Assembly: GCF_019130065.1 (NCBI RefSeq)
Contig: NZ_JAHSPG010000015.1
Coordinates: 248,001 to 312,000, forward strand
Length of the DNA: 64,000 nucleotides
Source: Pinibacter aurantiacus
GTDB taxonomy: Bacteria; Bacteroidota; Bacteroidia; Chitinophagales; Chitinophagaceae
Direction of reading: 5' to 3'
Shown: in pieces, positions 17,197 to 26,141 of the stretch
Position numbering within the stretch: position 1 is the stretch's first letter
How the letters are laid out: the number at the start of each line of letters is the position of its first letter
The notes under the pieces: model-generated
The model's input: only the letters and a program-made list of their open reading frames with translations
The model's database searches: none
What the model was told of the DNA's origin: nothing
Made by a program: the position numbers and the translations under genes

Positions 17197-19398
17197 ATGC
17201 TGAAGAATCTCAAAACACTTACAACCTGCCTGCTTTTCGCGTCGTTTTCATTTGCGCAAAGCAAACACCCCAACCTCATTCTTACCAAAGATGGAGTACA
17301 ACAAATAAAAGCGGGACTTGGAAAATATCCGTTGCTCGACAAAACATTTGCCGAAGCAAGAGCCGGTGTTGATGCTGATATCAAAAACGGCATCGATGTG
17401 CCCTTCCCAAAAGACCCTGGCGGCGGCTACTCACACGAAAAACATAAACTGAATTACCAGAACATGCTGAACGCGGGAATCATCTGGCAGGTGACCGGCG
17501 ATAAAAAGTATGCTGAGTACGTGAAAACAATGTTCCTGGCGTACGCCAAAATGTATCCTTCCCTGGGAGTGCATCCTGAAGGAAAAAACTCAGGAACACC
17601 TGGAGTGCTTTTCTGGCAAAGCCTCAATGATGCAGTTTGGCTCGTGCACGCCGCGCAGGCCTATGATTGCGTGTATGACTATCTTTCCAAGGATGATAAA
17701 AAATTTATTGAAGATAGTTTGCTGCGCAAATTTGTACAATACATGATAGTGAATGATTCGAAAACATTCAACATGATCCATAATCACGGAACATGGTCCG
17801 TTGCAGGGGTGGCTATGACAGGCTATGTTATTGGCGATACAGACATGGTGAACAAAGCGATTTATGGCGGCAATAAAGATGGCAAAACCGGCTATCTTAA
17901 ACAGATACAGCAATTGTTCTCTCCGGATGGATACTATACTGAAGGCGCTTACTATTTGCGTTACGCCATCCAACCTTTCCTTGTACTTGCAAAAGCAATT
18001 GATAACAACCAGCCATCTTTAAAAATATTTTCTTACAAAAACGGAACACTTGCCAAAGCGACATCTGTGTTGCTACAAATGACAGACGCAGATGGATATT
18101 TTCTTCCGTTCAATGATGCCTTGAAAGACAAATCCTGGGAATCAGGCGAAGTGGTGTATGCTGTTGACATCAGCTATGGATCCGTTAAAGAAGATCCGTC
18201 CCTGCTGTATGTTGCACAAAAACAGGATCGCGTTTTATTAAGTACCGATGGTGTAAAAGTAGCTAAGGCGGTTGCTGCAGGCAAATCCACGAATTCTTTC
18301 AAATGGCATTCGATGGCTTTGACAGATGGTCCCGATGGAAGCAAAGGCGGCGTCAGCATTTTGCGAAGCAACGAAACTCCTGATGCTGTAAGTGCATTGC
18401 TAAAGTATTCTGCTTATGGAATGGACCACGGACATTTTGATAAACTTGCCATTCAATTGTACGACGGAGAGAAAGAAATCTTAACCGATTACGGAGGCAC
18501 GCGTTTTCTCAACATCGAACAAAAAAGAGGAGGCCGTTATTTACCTGAAAACAGGACATGGTCGAAACAAACTATTGCTCACAACACAGTGGCTGTTGAC
18601 GGCAAATCGAATTACGAAAACAACACCAAAAAAGCAGAAGCTGCAAATTCCTTTTCCTACACACATTTCAACGACCTTAGTAATAAAGCTTTCCAGATCA
18701 CCAGTGGAAAAGATACAACCGCTTACAACGGTGTAGGGATGCAAAGAACCCTGGCAATGGTACAGCCCGAAGGCATTGAAAAGCCTTTCCTCATTGATGT
18801 TTACAGGCTTTCTTCCAAAGAACAACATCAATACGATTATAGTTTCTATTACCTGGGATCACTTATCGAAACAAATATTAAATACGCAGCTTCGCCGCAA
18901 ATGTTTCCGTTCGGTAAAAAAGATGGTTATGAATATTTGTGGGTAAAAGCAAAAGGAACGGCCAACACGAACAATAGTTTGTTCACGCTTTTTAATGAAC
19001 ATAATTTTTACACCATTGTTACTGCCACATCTAATAATGCAGAAGTTTTCTTTACAGAGATCGGGGCAAATGATCCTGAATTCAGTTTGCGTAACGAGCC
19101 TGGCATAACCATTCGCGAAAACGGCAGCGATCATGTGTTTGCATCAGTCATTGAACCCCACGGCTCTTTCAGCGCTACTTCTGAAGCAAGTAAAGATTCT
19201 TACGGAAGCTTCGCAAAAATTGAAGTGATAGGCAGCAACGATGAAGCAACGGTTGTAATGCTCACCAATAAAAAGAATGAAAAATGGCTGCTGGAAATTA
19301 ATAATGGAAAGGCATCTGCAACAGATGCGCATACCGTTACCTTTGACGGAAAATCGTACAGCTGGACAGGGAATTATTCATATAAAAAAGTAAACTAG
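17197..19398 (+). CDS. PL17-family oligoalginate lyase (heparinase II/III-like)
   Basis: The protein has 733 residues from the ATG at 17197. A signal peptide (LTTCLLFASFSFAQ) precedes an (alpha/alpha)-toroid and then a beta-sandwich. Residues expected in PL17 active sites are present: Asn-His at 196-197 in HNHGTW, Tyr252/253 in TEGAYYLRYA, and His411/His413 in GMDHGHFD. PL17 enzymes act exolytically on alginate oligomers and release unsaturated monouronate, the substrate of KdgF next door. It is secreted, probably periplasmic or on the outer membrane. No endolytic alginate lyase or SusCD pair lies in this window. Confidence 0.9.
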   Translation: MLKNLKTLTTCLLFASFSFAQSKHPNLILTKDGVQQIKAGLGKYPLLDKTFAEARAGVDADIKNGIDVPFPKDPGGGYSHEKHKLNYQNMLNAGIIWQVTGDKKYAEYVKTMFLAYAKMYPSLGVHPEGKNSGTPGVLFWQSLNDAVWLVHAAQAYDCVYDYLSKDDKKFIEDSLLRKFVQYMIVNDSKTFNMIHNHGTWSVAGVAMTGYVIGDTDMVNKAIYGGNKDGKTGYLKQIQQLFSPDGYYTEGAYYLRYAIQPFLVLAKAIDNNQPSLKIFSYKNGTLAKATSVLLQMTDADGYFLPFNDALKDKSWESGEVVYAVDISYGSVKEDPSLLYVAQKQDRVLLSTDGVKVAKAVAAGKSTNSFKWHSMALTDGPDGSKGGVSILRSNETPDAVSALLKYSAYGMDHGHFDKLAIQLYDGEKEILTDYGGTRFLNIEQKRGGRYLPENRTWSKQTIAHNTVAVDGKSNYENNTKKAEAANSFSYTHFNDLSNKAFQITSGKDTTAYNGVGMQRTLAMVQPEGIEKPFLIDVYRLSSKEQHQYDYSFYYLGSLIETNIKYAASPQMFPFGKKDGYEYLWVKAKGTANTNNSLFTLFNEHNFYTIVTATSNNAEVFFTEIGANDPEFSLRNEPGITIRENGSDHVFASVIEPHGSFSATSEASKDSYGSFAKIEVIGSNDEATVVMLTNKKNEKWLLEINNGKASATDAHTVTFDGKSYSWTGNYSYKKVN

Positions 19399-19431
19399 AA
19401 GAAAGTAACAATCAAAAAATAAATCATCAAT

Positions 19432-20274
19432 ATGGCTACCAATTATGAACTGCGCCATGCTGCGCATCCCAACGATGTAAAGAATTACGACACAAAAAAA
19501 ATAAGAGAGCATTTCCTTATTGAAAAGCTTTTTGAGAACGACAATGTGAACATGGTTTACTCTTTGTACGACCGCGTGATTGCGGGCGGTGCTGTTCCTG
19601 CTTCAGGCAAACTCACACTTGAAACGATTGATCCTCTGAAAGCAAATTATTTTCTTGAGCGTCGTGAAATTGGTTTTATCAATGTTGGCGGTGCGGGCAA
19701 AATAACGGTTGACGGAACAGTATATGAACTGGATTACAAAGAAGCTTTGTATGTGGGTCGCGGCAATAAAGAAATCACTTTTGAAAGCAACGATAAACAA
19801 AAGCCTGCTTATTTCTATTTCAACTCCGCTCCTGCACACGTGAATTTTCCAACAAAAAAGATCACAAAGAACGAAGCGGAAATCGTAAACCTTGGTACAC
19901 CTGAAACTTGCAACGCACGTACCATCAATAAACTGATTGTAAACTCCGTTGTACAAACATGCCAGATACAAATGGGCATGACAGAACTAAAAACGGGAAG
20001 CGTTTGGAACACTATGCCTTCGCATACGCACGACCGCAGAATGGAAGTTTATCTATATTTTGAAGTTCCGGAAAACCAGGCAATATGCCATTTCATGGGC
20101 GAGCCGCAGGAAACAAGACACGTGTGGATGAAAAACTACCAGGCGATCATTTCACCGAACTGGTCAATCCACTCCGGTGCAGGCACAGCAGCTTATACCT
20201 TCATCTGGGGAATGGGCGGTGAAAATCTTGACTACGGCGATATGGATGTGGTTCAGCCCGGAGACTTGAAGTAG
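19432..20274 (+). CDS. kduI: 5-dehydro-4-deoxy-D-glucuronate isomerase
   Basis: The protein has 280 residues, the usual length. The zinc site is intact: H198 and H200 in [10 protein letters not shown] with E205, and a later His in NWSIHSG. KduI isomerises 5-keto-4-deoxyuronate to 2,5-diketo-3-deoxygluconate, the step after KdgF in unsaturated uronate breakdown. It starts 33 nt after the lyase stop, clearly co-transcribed. The following enzymes (KduD, KdgK, KdgA) are not in the window. Confidence 0.96.
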   Translation: MATNYELRHAAHPNDVKNYDTKKIREHFLIEKLFENDNVNMVYSLYDRVIAGGAVPASGKLTLETIDPLKANYFLERREIGFINVGGAGKITVDGTVYELDYKEALYVGRGNKEITFESNDKQKPAYFYFNSAPAHVNFPTKKITKNEAEIVNLGTPETCNARTINKLIVNSVVQTCQIQMGMTELKTGSVWNTMPSHTHDRRMEVYLYFEVPENQAICHFMGEPQETRHVWMKNYQAIISPNWSIHSGAGTAAYTFIWGMGGENLDYGDMDVVQPGDLK

Positions 20275-20401
20275 GAATCAGGAAATAGAAATTAGGAATT
20301 AGAATATGACCTAAAAGTGAAATGCCTAACAGAGACTATCTCAATGTTAGGCATTTCACATTATAACGATCATTTTCAATTTTCAATTCTCAACTCTCAA
20401 T
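20275..20401. repeat. Repeat arms around a perfect 15-bp hairpin
   Basis: A GAAATTAGGAATTAGAA arm (20280-20304) and a TCAATTTTCAATTCTCAA arm (20374-20401) flank a perfect inverted repeat, GTGAAATGCCTAACA at 20317-20331 and its complement at 20345-20359. The right arm provides the stop codon (TCA at 20397-20399) of the convergent gene. Confidence 0.7.
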
Positions 20402-21101
20402 ATCCCGTCGCACCATCCCTCACCCTCACTTTCTTCTTACCTGAATTCTGTTTCTCGAAATCTTCTACTTCTTTTGGTTTGGAACTCGCTTTGGCAGCGT
20501 CCTTTTTAACGGAAGTCGGCGAATCTGTGGAAGCGGCTTTAGCCAGTGGGTCCGCGTCTAATTTTCCTAAATGGTAGAATTCTGTTTTAGTGACAAATCC
20601 GGTTGTCGGATCGAAGTATTTCCAGGTACCGTGCTTTAATGATGCTCCTTCGTTTTTAATGATCACGCGAGTAAAATGTCCGGGGTCATCAACGTTTTCT
20701 ACATCAATTGTATCGTATTTCTTGTCAGGATTAATTGCCAGCCAGCTTTCTTCTATCGCAACATTTCCTGTCAGGCTGCTGTAGTATAAATTGCTGCCGT
20801 CTTTCATGCCCCATTTATAATTTTCTACTGCCAGCAAATCTCCCATCAAGCTGTATTTGCGCCATGTATCTTCCTTGCGGCCGTCAACAAACACGCCCTC
20901 TTCCTCGTACCCCGGCTCACCGCGAAGTGATTCAATTCTAACCACCCATTTCCCTTGCTTTTTGTCTTGCTTGTCAACACGGTTAAGTGTATCGCCCTTC
21001 ACCCCAACAATGTAACTCTTCCACTGCTGCGCCATTGAAGTGCCCACAATAGAAAGCATAATAAAAACCACGATAGAAAATCTCAGAGCAATCTTTTTCA
21101 T
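20397..21101 (-). CDS. Secreted protein with MORN-like segments
   Basis: The protein has 234 residues. A signal peptide (FSIVVFIMLSIVGTSMAQQ) is followed by repeated units of the form KQGKWVV, GRKEDTWRKY, and LKHGTWKYFD, resembling MORN/YwqK-like 'toxin-antitoxin system' repeat proteins common in Bacteroidota. The C-terminus is charged and low-complexity (SSKPKEVEDFEKQNSGKKK). Function unknown. The gene is monocistronic and divergent from the parvulin gene. Confidence 0.75.
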   Translation of the reverse strand: MKKIALRFSIVVFIMLSIVGTSMAQQWKSYIVGVKGDTLNRVDKQDKKQGKWVVRIESLRGEPGYEEEGVFVDGRKEDTWRKYSLMGDLLAVENYKWGMKDGSNLYYSSLTGNVAIEESWLAINPDKKYDTIDVENVDDPGHFTRVIIKNEGASLKHGTWKYFDPTTGFVTKTEFYHLGKLDADPLAKAASTDSPTSVKKDAAKASSKPKEVEDFEKQNSGKKKVRVRDGATGY

Positions 21102-21221
21102 GTTTATTAAACGTACTGATCAAATAATTTATTCTATAAAAGAAATCTAAAATTCTAACACGATAAAATACTTTTTGTCCTACTTGAAGCCATTTTAACA
21201 AAATGCAGGCTACACCGAAAC

Positions 21222-21253
21222 AATTCTTAATTCCTAATTCCTAAATCTTAATT
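21222..21253. repeat. Single stuttered arm, TTCTTAATTCCTAATT unit
   Basis: TTCTTAATTCCTAATTCCTA units lie directly before the parvulin promoter; there is no partner arm in the gap. Confidence 0.5.
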
Positions 21254-21256
21254 GAA

Positions 21257-21264
21257 TACATTTG
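21257..21264 (+). promoter_or_regulatory. Bacteroidota -7 promoter box (TACATTTG)
   Basis: Exact TAnnTTTG match 17 nt before the ATG of the parvulin gene, implying a very short leader. No strong -33 element is seen. Confidence 0.55.
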
Positions 21265-21280
21265 CGGGCAATCAACAATT

Positions 21281-21973
21281 ATGGGGCCGCTCAAAATCAT
21301 CCTTTTTGCAACATCCTGTTTATTCCTTTTCCTTTCCGCAAATGCACAAAACAAACAGACGGCGCCGCCCGCACAATCAGCAGTAGTTGTACCAAAAACA
21401 ATACCGCAAATAAAGGAAGGAATCGAGAAATCCTACAACCCCATTTTGTACACCCGCGACATTTTAAAGAAGAAATACAAGATTGATACGGTGGTGGTGA
21501 TGAACACCTTACACTTCCAGGGCGTGGCGGACAGCATTGCCTACCACGGCAAACCCGGCAAAGTCTATGGGCCATTCCTGACCAGAAAACTGGACAAATA
21601 TCTCGTGGAAGTTCTGGCACAGGAACCCAGCACATTCAACCGCATCAGCCAGGTTTTTATTGACACCTCTATACTTACTTACCGTGTAGCAGATTCTCTC
21701 TCAAAATCAATCCTTAACCGCATCAACAATGGCGAGGCAACTTTTGAGGATATGGCGGGAATGTACTCAATGGGGGGAGAAATAGCTACCAAGGGAGATC
21801 TGGGCTGGATAGCAAAAGGCCATATTTTACCGGAAATTGAACAGCAAATTCTGGCTCACCGCAAAGGAGATGTGTTTATTGTTTGGAGCCGGACCGGCGT
21901 GCATATCATTAAAAAGGCAGACAACATGAAACAGGATATTGGGTATGCGCTGTTGCTTCGGATATTTTTGTAG
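21281..21973 (+). CDS. Secreted parvulin-type peptidyl-prolyl isomerase
   Basis: The protein has 230 residues. The signal peptide spans about 1-23 (IILFATSCLFLFLSANAQ). The C-terminal parvulin/rotamase domain (about 130-220) shows ISQVFIDTS, then ARA-like helix ADSLSKSILNRINNG, MYSMGGEIATKGDLGWI and the end strand SRTGVHIIKK. It would assist folding of outer-membrane or periplasmic proteins like SurA/PrsA. It is single-domain and shorter than SurA. The protein runs only 13 residues past the rotamase end. Confidence 0.85.
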   Translation: MGPLKIILFATSCLFLFLSANAQNKQTAPPAQSAVVVPKTIPQIKEGIEKSYNPILYTRDILKKKYKIDTVVVMNTLHFQGVADSIAYHGKPGKVYGPFLTRKLDKYLVEVLAQEPSTFNRISQVFIDTSILTYRVADSLSKSILNRINNGEATFEDMAGMYSMGGEIATKGDLGWIAKGHILPEIEQQILAHRKGDVFIVWSRTGVHIIKKADNMKQDIGYALLLRIFL

Positions 21974-22002
21974 CTATGTGAAATTGATTTTTGTAACCAG
22001 AT

Positions 22003-22049
22003 CGGATGCGATCCGTGATGCCCAGGGCGAATGCGATTCGCCCCTACTG
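22003..22049. repeat. Double GC-rich palindrome (GGATGCGATCC / GCGAATGCGATTCGC)
   Basis: CGGATGCGATCCG (22003-22015) and GGGCGAATGCGATTCGCCC (22025-22043) are two perfect palindromes sharing the ATGCGAT centre, followed by CTAC. Short elements of the GGGCGAATNCGATTCGCCC type are, to my memory, seen in unrelated bacteria. Confidence 0.8.
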
Positions 22050-22121
22050 ATCTTGTAAAAATATTGGTCCCATTAAACACCCTTTTATCACTATTTAATA
22101 CCCAGTTTTTAACATATGGCA

Positions 22122-22129
22122 TAATTTTG
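22122..22129 (+). promoter_or_regulatory. Bacteroidota -7 promoter box (TAATTTTG)
   Basis: TAnnTTTG match 106 nt before the TonB receptor start codon; an upstream -33 element is not clear. Confidence 0.4.
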
Positions 22130-22234
22130 CGTGCCAAATCGCATGAAACCTTGCTTTGGGCTATTTTAACGATTTCTTGACTATGAGATAAAGATTTTTG
22201 CGGCCTTATCATTAGAAAATTTTAAAACCCTTAC

Positions 22235-24571
22235 ATGCAATCTAAAAAAAGCCTTCAGCTATTAGTGGCACTTGTCCTGTCTGTGCTATCCATAGCTGCA
22301 AATGCTCAGGAAAAGTTTAGCATCAGCGGAACAGTAAAAGATTCCGCCACCGGTGAAGATATGATCGGAGTGTCCGTTTATATCAAAGAACTAAAAAATG
22401 CCGGCATCGTCACCAACTCTTATGGTTTTTATTCACTCACTGTGCCCAAAGGGAAATACACCCTTGTAGCACAATCAGTGGGCTTTAACGTACAATCGTT
22501 TTCGTTGGATGTCAATAAAGACATCCGGATAAATGTGCAACTGGCAAGAACCAACAGCACATTGCAGGAAGTAATAGTAAGCAGCCGTAAAAAGAATGAA
22601 GCGGTGCTGCGTCCTGTTATGGGTGTTGAAAAAGTAAGCATGAAGGAGATCCAAAACATTCCGGTCATTTTTGGAGAGAAAGATGTTTTGAAAACGATCC
22701 AGCTTTTGCCGGGTATTCAATCCGCCGGCGATGGAAATTCCGGTTTCTATGTGCGTGGCGGAAGCGCAGATCAAAACCTTATCCTGCTGGATGAAGCACC
22801 AGTGTATAATCCTTCTCACATGCTTGGCTTCTTCTCTGTTTTCAATTCAGATGCCATCAAAGATGCGACCATCTATAAAGGCACTGCGCCTTCGGAATAC
22901 GGCGGCAGGTTGTCTTCTGTTGTTGATTTAAAAATGAATGAAGGAAACAATAAACGCGCAAGTGTAAGCGGCGGTATTGGTTTGATTTCTTCAAGGTTAA
23001 GTGTTGAAGCACCTATCGTAAAGGACAAAGGCTCCTTCATTGTTTCTGCACGACGCACTTATGCAGATCTTTTCCTTAAATTATCAAAAGATACCACGGC
23101 AAAAAACTCAACGCTTTATTTCTACGACATCAACGCAAAGGCCAACTACAAACTGGGAGATAAGGATAGAATTTATTTATCTGGATATTTTGGTCGCGAT
23201 AATTTTAACTACAACAAACAGTTTGGACTAGATTGGAGCAATTCAACTGCAACGCTTCGCTGGAACCATATCTTCAACAGCAAATTGTTTTCTAATACCT
23301 CTCTTATTTTTAGCAACTACAATTATCATATCCTTCTTAATAACAATGGCGATGATGTTAAGATCACTTCTGCCATACAAGACTGGAACTTCAAGGAGGA
23401 CCTTCAATGGTATGTGGGCGGTAACCACAACGTAAAGTTTGGTATCAACTCCATCGCCCACACATTCATTCCGGGTGAAGTAACGGCAAATCCTAAATCC
23501 GGCATTAATAACATGGAGCTGCAGAAAAAACACGGTTGGGAAAATGGCGCTTACATCAACGATACGTGGACATTCTCTGATCATTTAAACATAAACTACG
23601 GCATTCGTTTCAGTTCATTTTCATTGCTGGGACCGGGCACGTTTTATACCTACAATGATGACAGCAGCATAAAAGATTCTTCGGTGTACAGCAAAACAGG
23701 TTTGGTAAAAACATACTTCTTTGCAGAGCCAAGAATATCGTTAAGCTATATCATAAATGATGAACACTCCATTAAAGGAGGTTATTCCCGCAATACGCAA
23801 AACATGCACCTGCTAAGCACTTCATCAACTTCCTCACCTTGGGATGTGTGGATTCCAAGCAGCAATAATGTAAAACCAGAAGTTGCGGACCTCTTCTCTG
23901 TTGGTTATTTCAGAAACTTTAAGAACAACCAGTACGAATTCTCAACTGAGCTTTATTATAAGTTAATGCAGAACCAGATCGACTATAAGAATGGAGCAGA
24001 TATTTATGGTAATGAGAATGTAGAGTCGCAATTGTTGTTTGGCAAAGGAAGAGCTTATGGCGCAGAATTTTTGATCAAGAAAAAATCAGGCAAGCTCACT
24101 GGTTGGATCGGTTATACATTGGCGAAAAGTGAAAGACAATTTGCAGAAATAAATAAAGGCGCATGGTTTTCTGCGAGACAAGATCGTACGCACGACATTT
24201 CCGTTGTAGCGATGTATGAGCTAAGCAAAAAGTGGACATTCTCTGCTGATTTCGTTTATTACACCGGCAATGCAACTACTTTCCCAAGTGGCAAATATGA
24301 AGTCGACAACCAGGTTGTTAACTATTACACAGAAAGAAACGGCTATCGCATGCCAGCCTACCACAGGCTCGATCTTGGCGCCACTTATATTGTAAAGAAA
24401 ACAGCTACTAAAGAATCAAGCTGGACATTCTCTTTATATAACGCTTACGGCAGAGAAAACGCCTACACGATCAACTTCAAAACGAATCCGGATGATCCAA
24501 CCAAGACGGAAGCTGTTCAGGTTGCTTTGTTCAAATTCATTCCTTCTGTAACGTACAATTTCAAATTCTAA
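22235..24571 (+). CDS. TonB-dependent receptor with carboxypeptidase-like N-domain
   Basis: The protein has 778 residues. The signal peptide is 1-24. A CarboxypepD_reg-like beta-sandwich spans about 27-110 (SISGTVKDSATGEDMIGVSV). The plug follows, with SGFYVRGGSADQNLILLDEA and GTAPSEYGGRLSSVVDLKM. A 22-strand barrel extends to the terminal aromatic FKF. The next gene, a DUF4249 lipoprotein, overlaps by 1 nt (TAATG). Such pairs import ligands that are mostly unknown; this is not a SusC/SusD pair. Substrate cannot be told from sequence. Confidence 0.93.
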   Translation: MQSKKSLQLLVALVLSVLSIAANAQEKFSISGTVKDSATGEDMIGVSVYIKELKNAGIVTNSYGFYSLTVPKGKYTLVAQSVGFNVQSFSLDVNKDIRINVQLARTNSTLQEVIVSSRKKNEAVLRPVMGVEKVSMKEIQNIPVIFGEKDVLKTIQLLPGIQSAGDGNSGFYVRGGSADQNLILLDEAPVYNPSHMLGFFSVFNSDAIKDATIYKGTAPSEYGGRLSSVVDLKMNEGNNKRASVSGGIGLISSRLSVEAPIVKDKGSFIVSARRTYADLFLKLSKDTTAKNSTLYFYDINAKANYKLGDKDRIYLSGYFGRDNFNYNKQFGLDWSNSTATLRWNHIFNSKLFSNTSLIFSNYNYHILLNNNGDDVKITSAIQDWNFKEDLQWYVGGNHNVKFGINSIAHTFIPGEVTANPKSGINNMELQKKHGWENGAYINDTWTFSDHLNINYGIRFSSFSLLGPGTFYTYNDDSSIKDSSVYSKTGLVKTYFFAEPRISLSYIINDEHSIKGGYSRNTQNMHLLSTSSTSSPWDVWIPSSNNVKPEVADLFSVGYFRNFKNNQYEFSTELYYKLMQNQIDYKNGADIYGNENVESQLLFGKGRAYGAEFLIKKKSGKLTGWIGYTLAKSERQFAEINKGAWFSARQDRTHDISVVAMYELSKKWTFSADFVYYTGNATTFPSGKYEVDNQVVNYYTERNGYRMPAYHRLDLGATYIVKKTATKESSWTFSLYNAYGRENAYTINFKTNPDDPTKTEAVQVALFKFIPSVTYNFKF

Positions 24572-25380
24572 TGAAAAGTATTCAATCAATCATATCAATA
24601 GTACTTGTGCTTGTTGTAGCAATAAGCACAACATCGTGTGAAAAGGTGATCGACATTAATACCAATAACTCCATACCTCAACTGGTAATAGAAGGAAATA
24701 TTTCCAATGTTCCAGGTCCATACACGATCAAGCTCTCAACAAGTGTTAACTACGATCAAACGAACTCTTTCCCTGCAGTACAAAATGCAGTGGTGAAAAT
24801 TTCTGATAATAAAGGGAATAGTGAAACACTTAAAGAAACCACCGCCGGCATTTATCAAACGGCAACATTGAATGGCACCGTTGGCACAACATATACACTG
24901 TATATAAAAACAACCGACAACAAAGAGTATACAGCCAGCTCAACAATGCCCGCTCTCGTGGCATTGGACGACCTTAAAATACAGAAATCAACCTTCAAAT
25001 CCAGCGACGAAGACACGCTTGAAGCTGTTGTTTATTTCACAGACCCGAAAGGTTTGGGTAACAACTATCGCTTCATACAATACATCAACAGTGTAGCGTC
25101 TAAAGCCATCAATATCACGAACGACAAATATTTTGATGGCAACTCGACAAACTTTTCTCTTTTCAGAAAAGATAAAGAATACATCAAAAAAGGAGATTCA
25201 GTTTCTGTAGAAATGAGGAATATCGACAAGGCCAACTACGATTATTTTAATTCTTTGGAAAACATCGTTGATCGCCCGGACAATCCTGCTCCAGCCAATC
25301 CTGTCAGCAGCATCACCGGCGGCGCGTTGGGGTACTTCTGTGCGTACAGCGTTTCACAGAAATCAGTTATTGTTAAATAG
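24571..25380 (+). CDS. DUF4249 lipoprotein, receptor partner
   Basis: The protein has 269 residues. A lipoprotein signal has lipobox TTSC (Cys23), followed by EKVIDINTNNSIPQLVIEGN, which is typical of DUF4249. Beta-sandwich-like strands follow (GPYTIKLSTSVNYDQTNSFP; AVVKISDNKGNSETL). It is coupled to the TonB receptor by a TAATG overlap and is probably the surface-exposed lid or ligand-binding partner. Family members are always seen beside such receptors; the ligand is unknown. Confidence 0.88.
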   Translation: MKSIQSIISIVLVLVVAISTTSCEKVIDINTNNSIPQLVIEGNISNVPGPYTIKLSTSVNYDQTNSFPAVQNAVVKISDNKGNSETLKETTAGIYQTATLNGTVGTTYTLYIKTTDNKEYTASSTMPALVALDDLKIQKSTFKSSDEDTLEAVVYFTDPKGLGNNYRFIQYINSVASKAINITNDKYFDGNSTNFSLFRKDKEYIKKGDSVSVEMRNIDKANYDYFNSLENIVDRPDNPAPANPVSSITGGALGYFCAYSVSQKSVIVK

Positions 25381-25382
25381 CC

Positions 25383-25536
25383 GAATTTGAAAATTTGATG
25401 ATTTGAAAATTTGAAAATGCATTAAGCGCGGTCCCGTTCTATTATTGGCTCTCAGACATTCCGAGAGTGAGTTAAAAAAAGAACAAAGCTCACAGAAAGA
25501 ATTTTCAAATTTTCAAATCCTCAAATTTTCAAATTA
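25383..25536. repeat. Inverted-repeat element, TTGAAAATT unit
   Basis: The left arm (25383-25419) has ATTTGAAAATTTGATGA-type units and the right arm (25500-25536) TTTTCAAATTTTCAAATCC. The loop contains the small inverted repeat CTCTC-N9-GAGAG near 25450. Confidence 0.8.
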
Positions 25537-25545
25537 ACCAGGGTC

Positions 25546-25962
25546 TTAACCTATGAAGAATCTCACCGCCAGCTCATACCCTTTCATCCCCAGCCCCGCA
25601 ATCGTTCCTTTCGCTTTCGCAGAAACGTGCGATAGTTTTCTGAAATCTTCACGCGCATGTACATTGCTGATATGAACTTCAACTACTGGCGCTTTAATTG
25701 CCGCTATTGCGTCGCCAATTGCCACTGAAGTATGTGTATAGCCACCGGGATTCATTATAATACCGTCATAGTCAAAGCCCACTCGCTGCAGCTCATTGAT
25801 CAATTCACCTTCCACATTGCTTTGAAAATAATGAAATGAAATATCAGGAAATAACTTCTGCAGATCTGCATAAAACGCTTCAAAAGTCTGGCTGCCATAA
25901 ATACCAGGCTCCCTTGTTCCAAGAAGATTAAGATTAGGTCCGTTGATGATAGCGAGCTTCAT
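25546..25962 (-). CDS. aroQ: Type II 3-dehydroquinate dehydratase
   Basis: The protein has 138 residues. The start KLAIINGPNLNLLGTREPGIYG contains the flexible-lid Arg and catalytic Tyr (Y22). FQSNVEGELI, NPGGYTHTSVAI and VHISNVHAREDFR are the conserved shikimate-site blocks, including the catalytic His in VHISN. It catalyses step 3 of the shikimate pathway. It is flanked on both sides by repeat elements and lies downstream of carA on the same strand but separated by a terminator. Confidence 0.97.
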   Translation of the reverse strand: MKLAIINGPNLNLLGTREPGIYGSQTFEAFYADLQKLFPDISFHYFQSNVEGELINELQRVGFDYDGIIMNPGGYTHTSVAIGDAIAAIKAPVVEVHISNVHAREDFRKLSHVSAKAKGTIAGLGMKGYELAVRFFIG

Positions 25963-26046
25963 TAATTGAAAGTTGAAAATTGAAAATTGAAAGTTAATAT
26001 TAAAATCAGTATTCTCCGACTACTTACTAAGGCCTTTCTGATACAA

Positions 26047-26077
26047 AATAAAAAAGAGGCTGCGAAACGCAGCCTCC
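26047..26077 (-). terminator. carA rho-independent terminator
   Basis: On the minus strand GAGGCTGCG-TTT-CGCAGCCTC is followed by TTTTTTATTTT. Confidence 0.9.
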
Positions 26078-26093
26078 AACATTTTCAATTTTC

Positions 26094-26121
26094 CCCGCCC
26101 GAACGACGTCAGTCGGGCGGG
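26094..26121. repeat. GC-rich palindrome CCCGCCCGA/TCGGGCGGG
   Basis: Perfect 9-bp arms flank ACGACGTCAG. It interrupts the right arm of the AT-rich repeat around it and differs sharply in base composition, suggesting insertion. Confidence 0.75.
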
Positions 26122-26141
26122 AACTTTCAATTTTCAATTGA

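Larger units (their letters stand above)
25965..26140. repeat. Inverted-repeat element with an inserted GC palindrome, TTGAAAATTGAAAGT unit
   Basis: The left arm is 25965-25995. The right arm is split: 26080-26093 and 26122-26140 join to a normal TTTTCAATTTTC-AACTTTCAATT arm if the 28-nt GC-rich palindrome at 26094-26121 is removed. The carA terminator (26047-26077) lies in the loop. Confidence 0.8.

Noticed and set aside
19815-20012. Antisense frames across the alginate genes and other long antisense frames
   Set aside because: Shadows of well-supported genes on the opposite strand, without family motifs.
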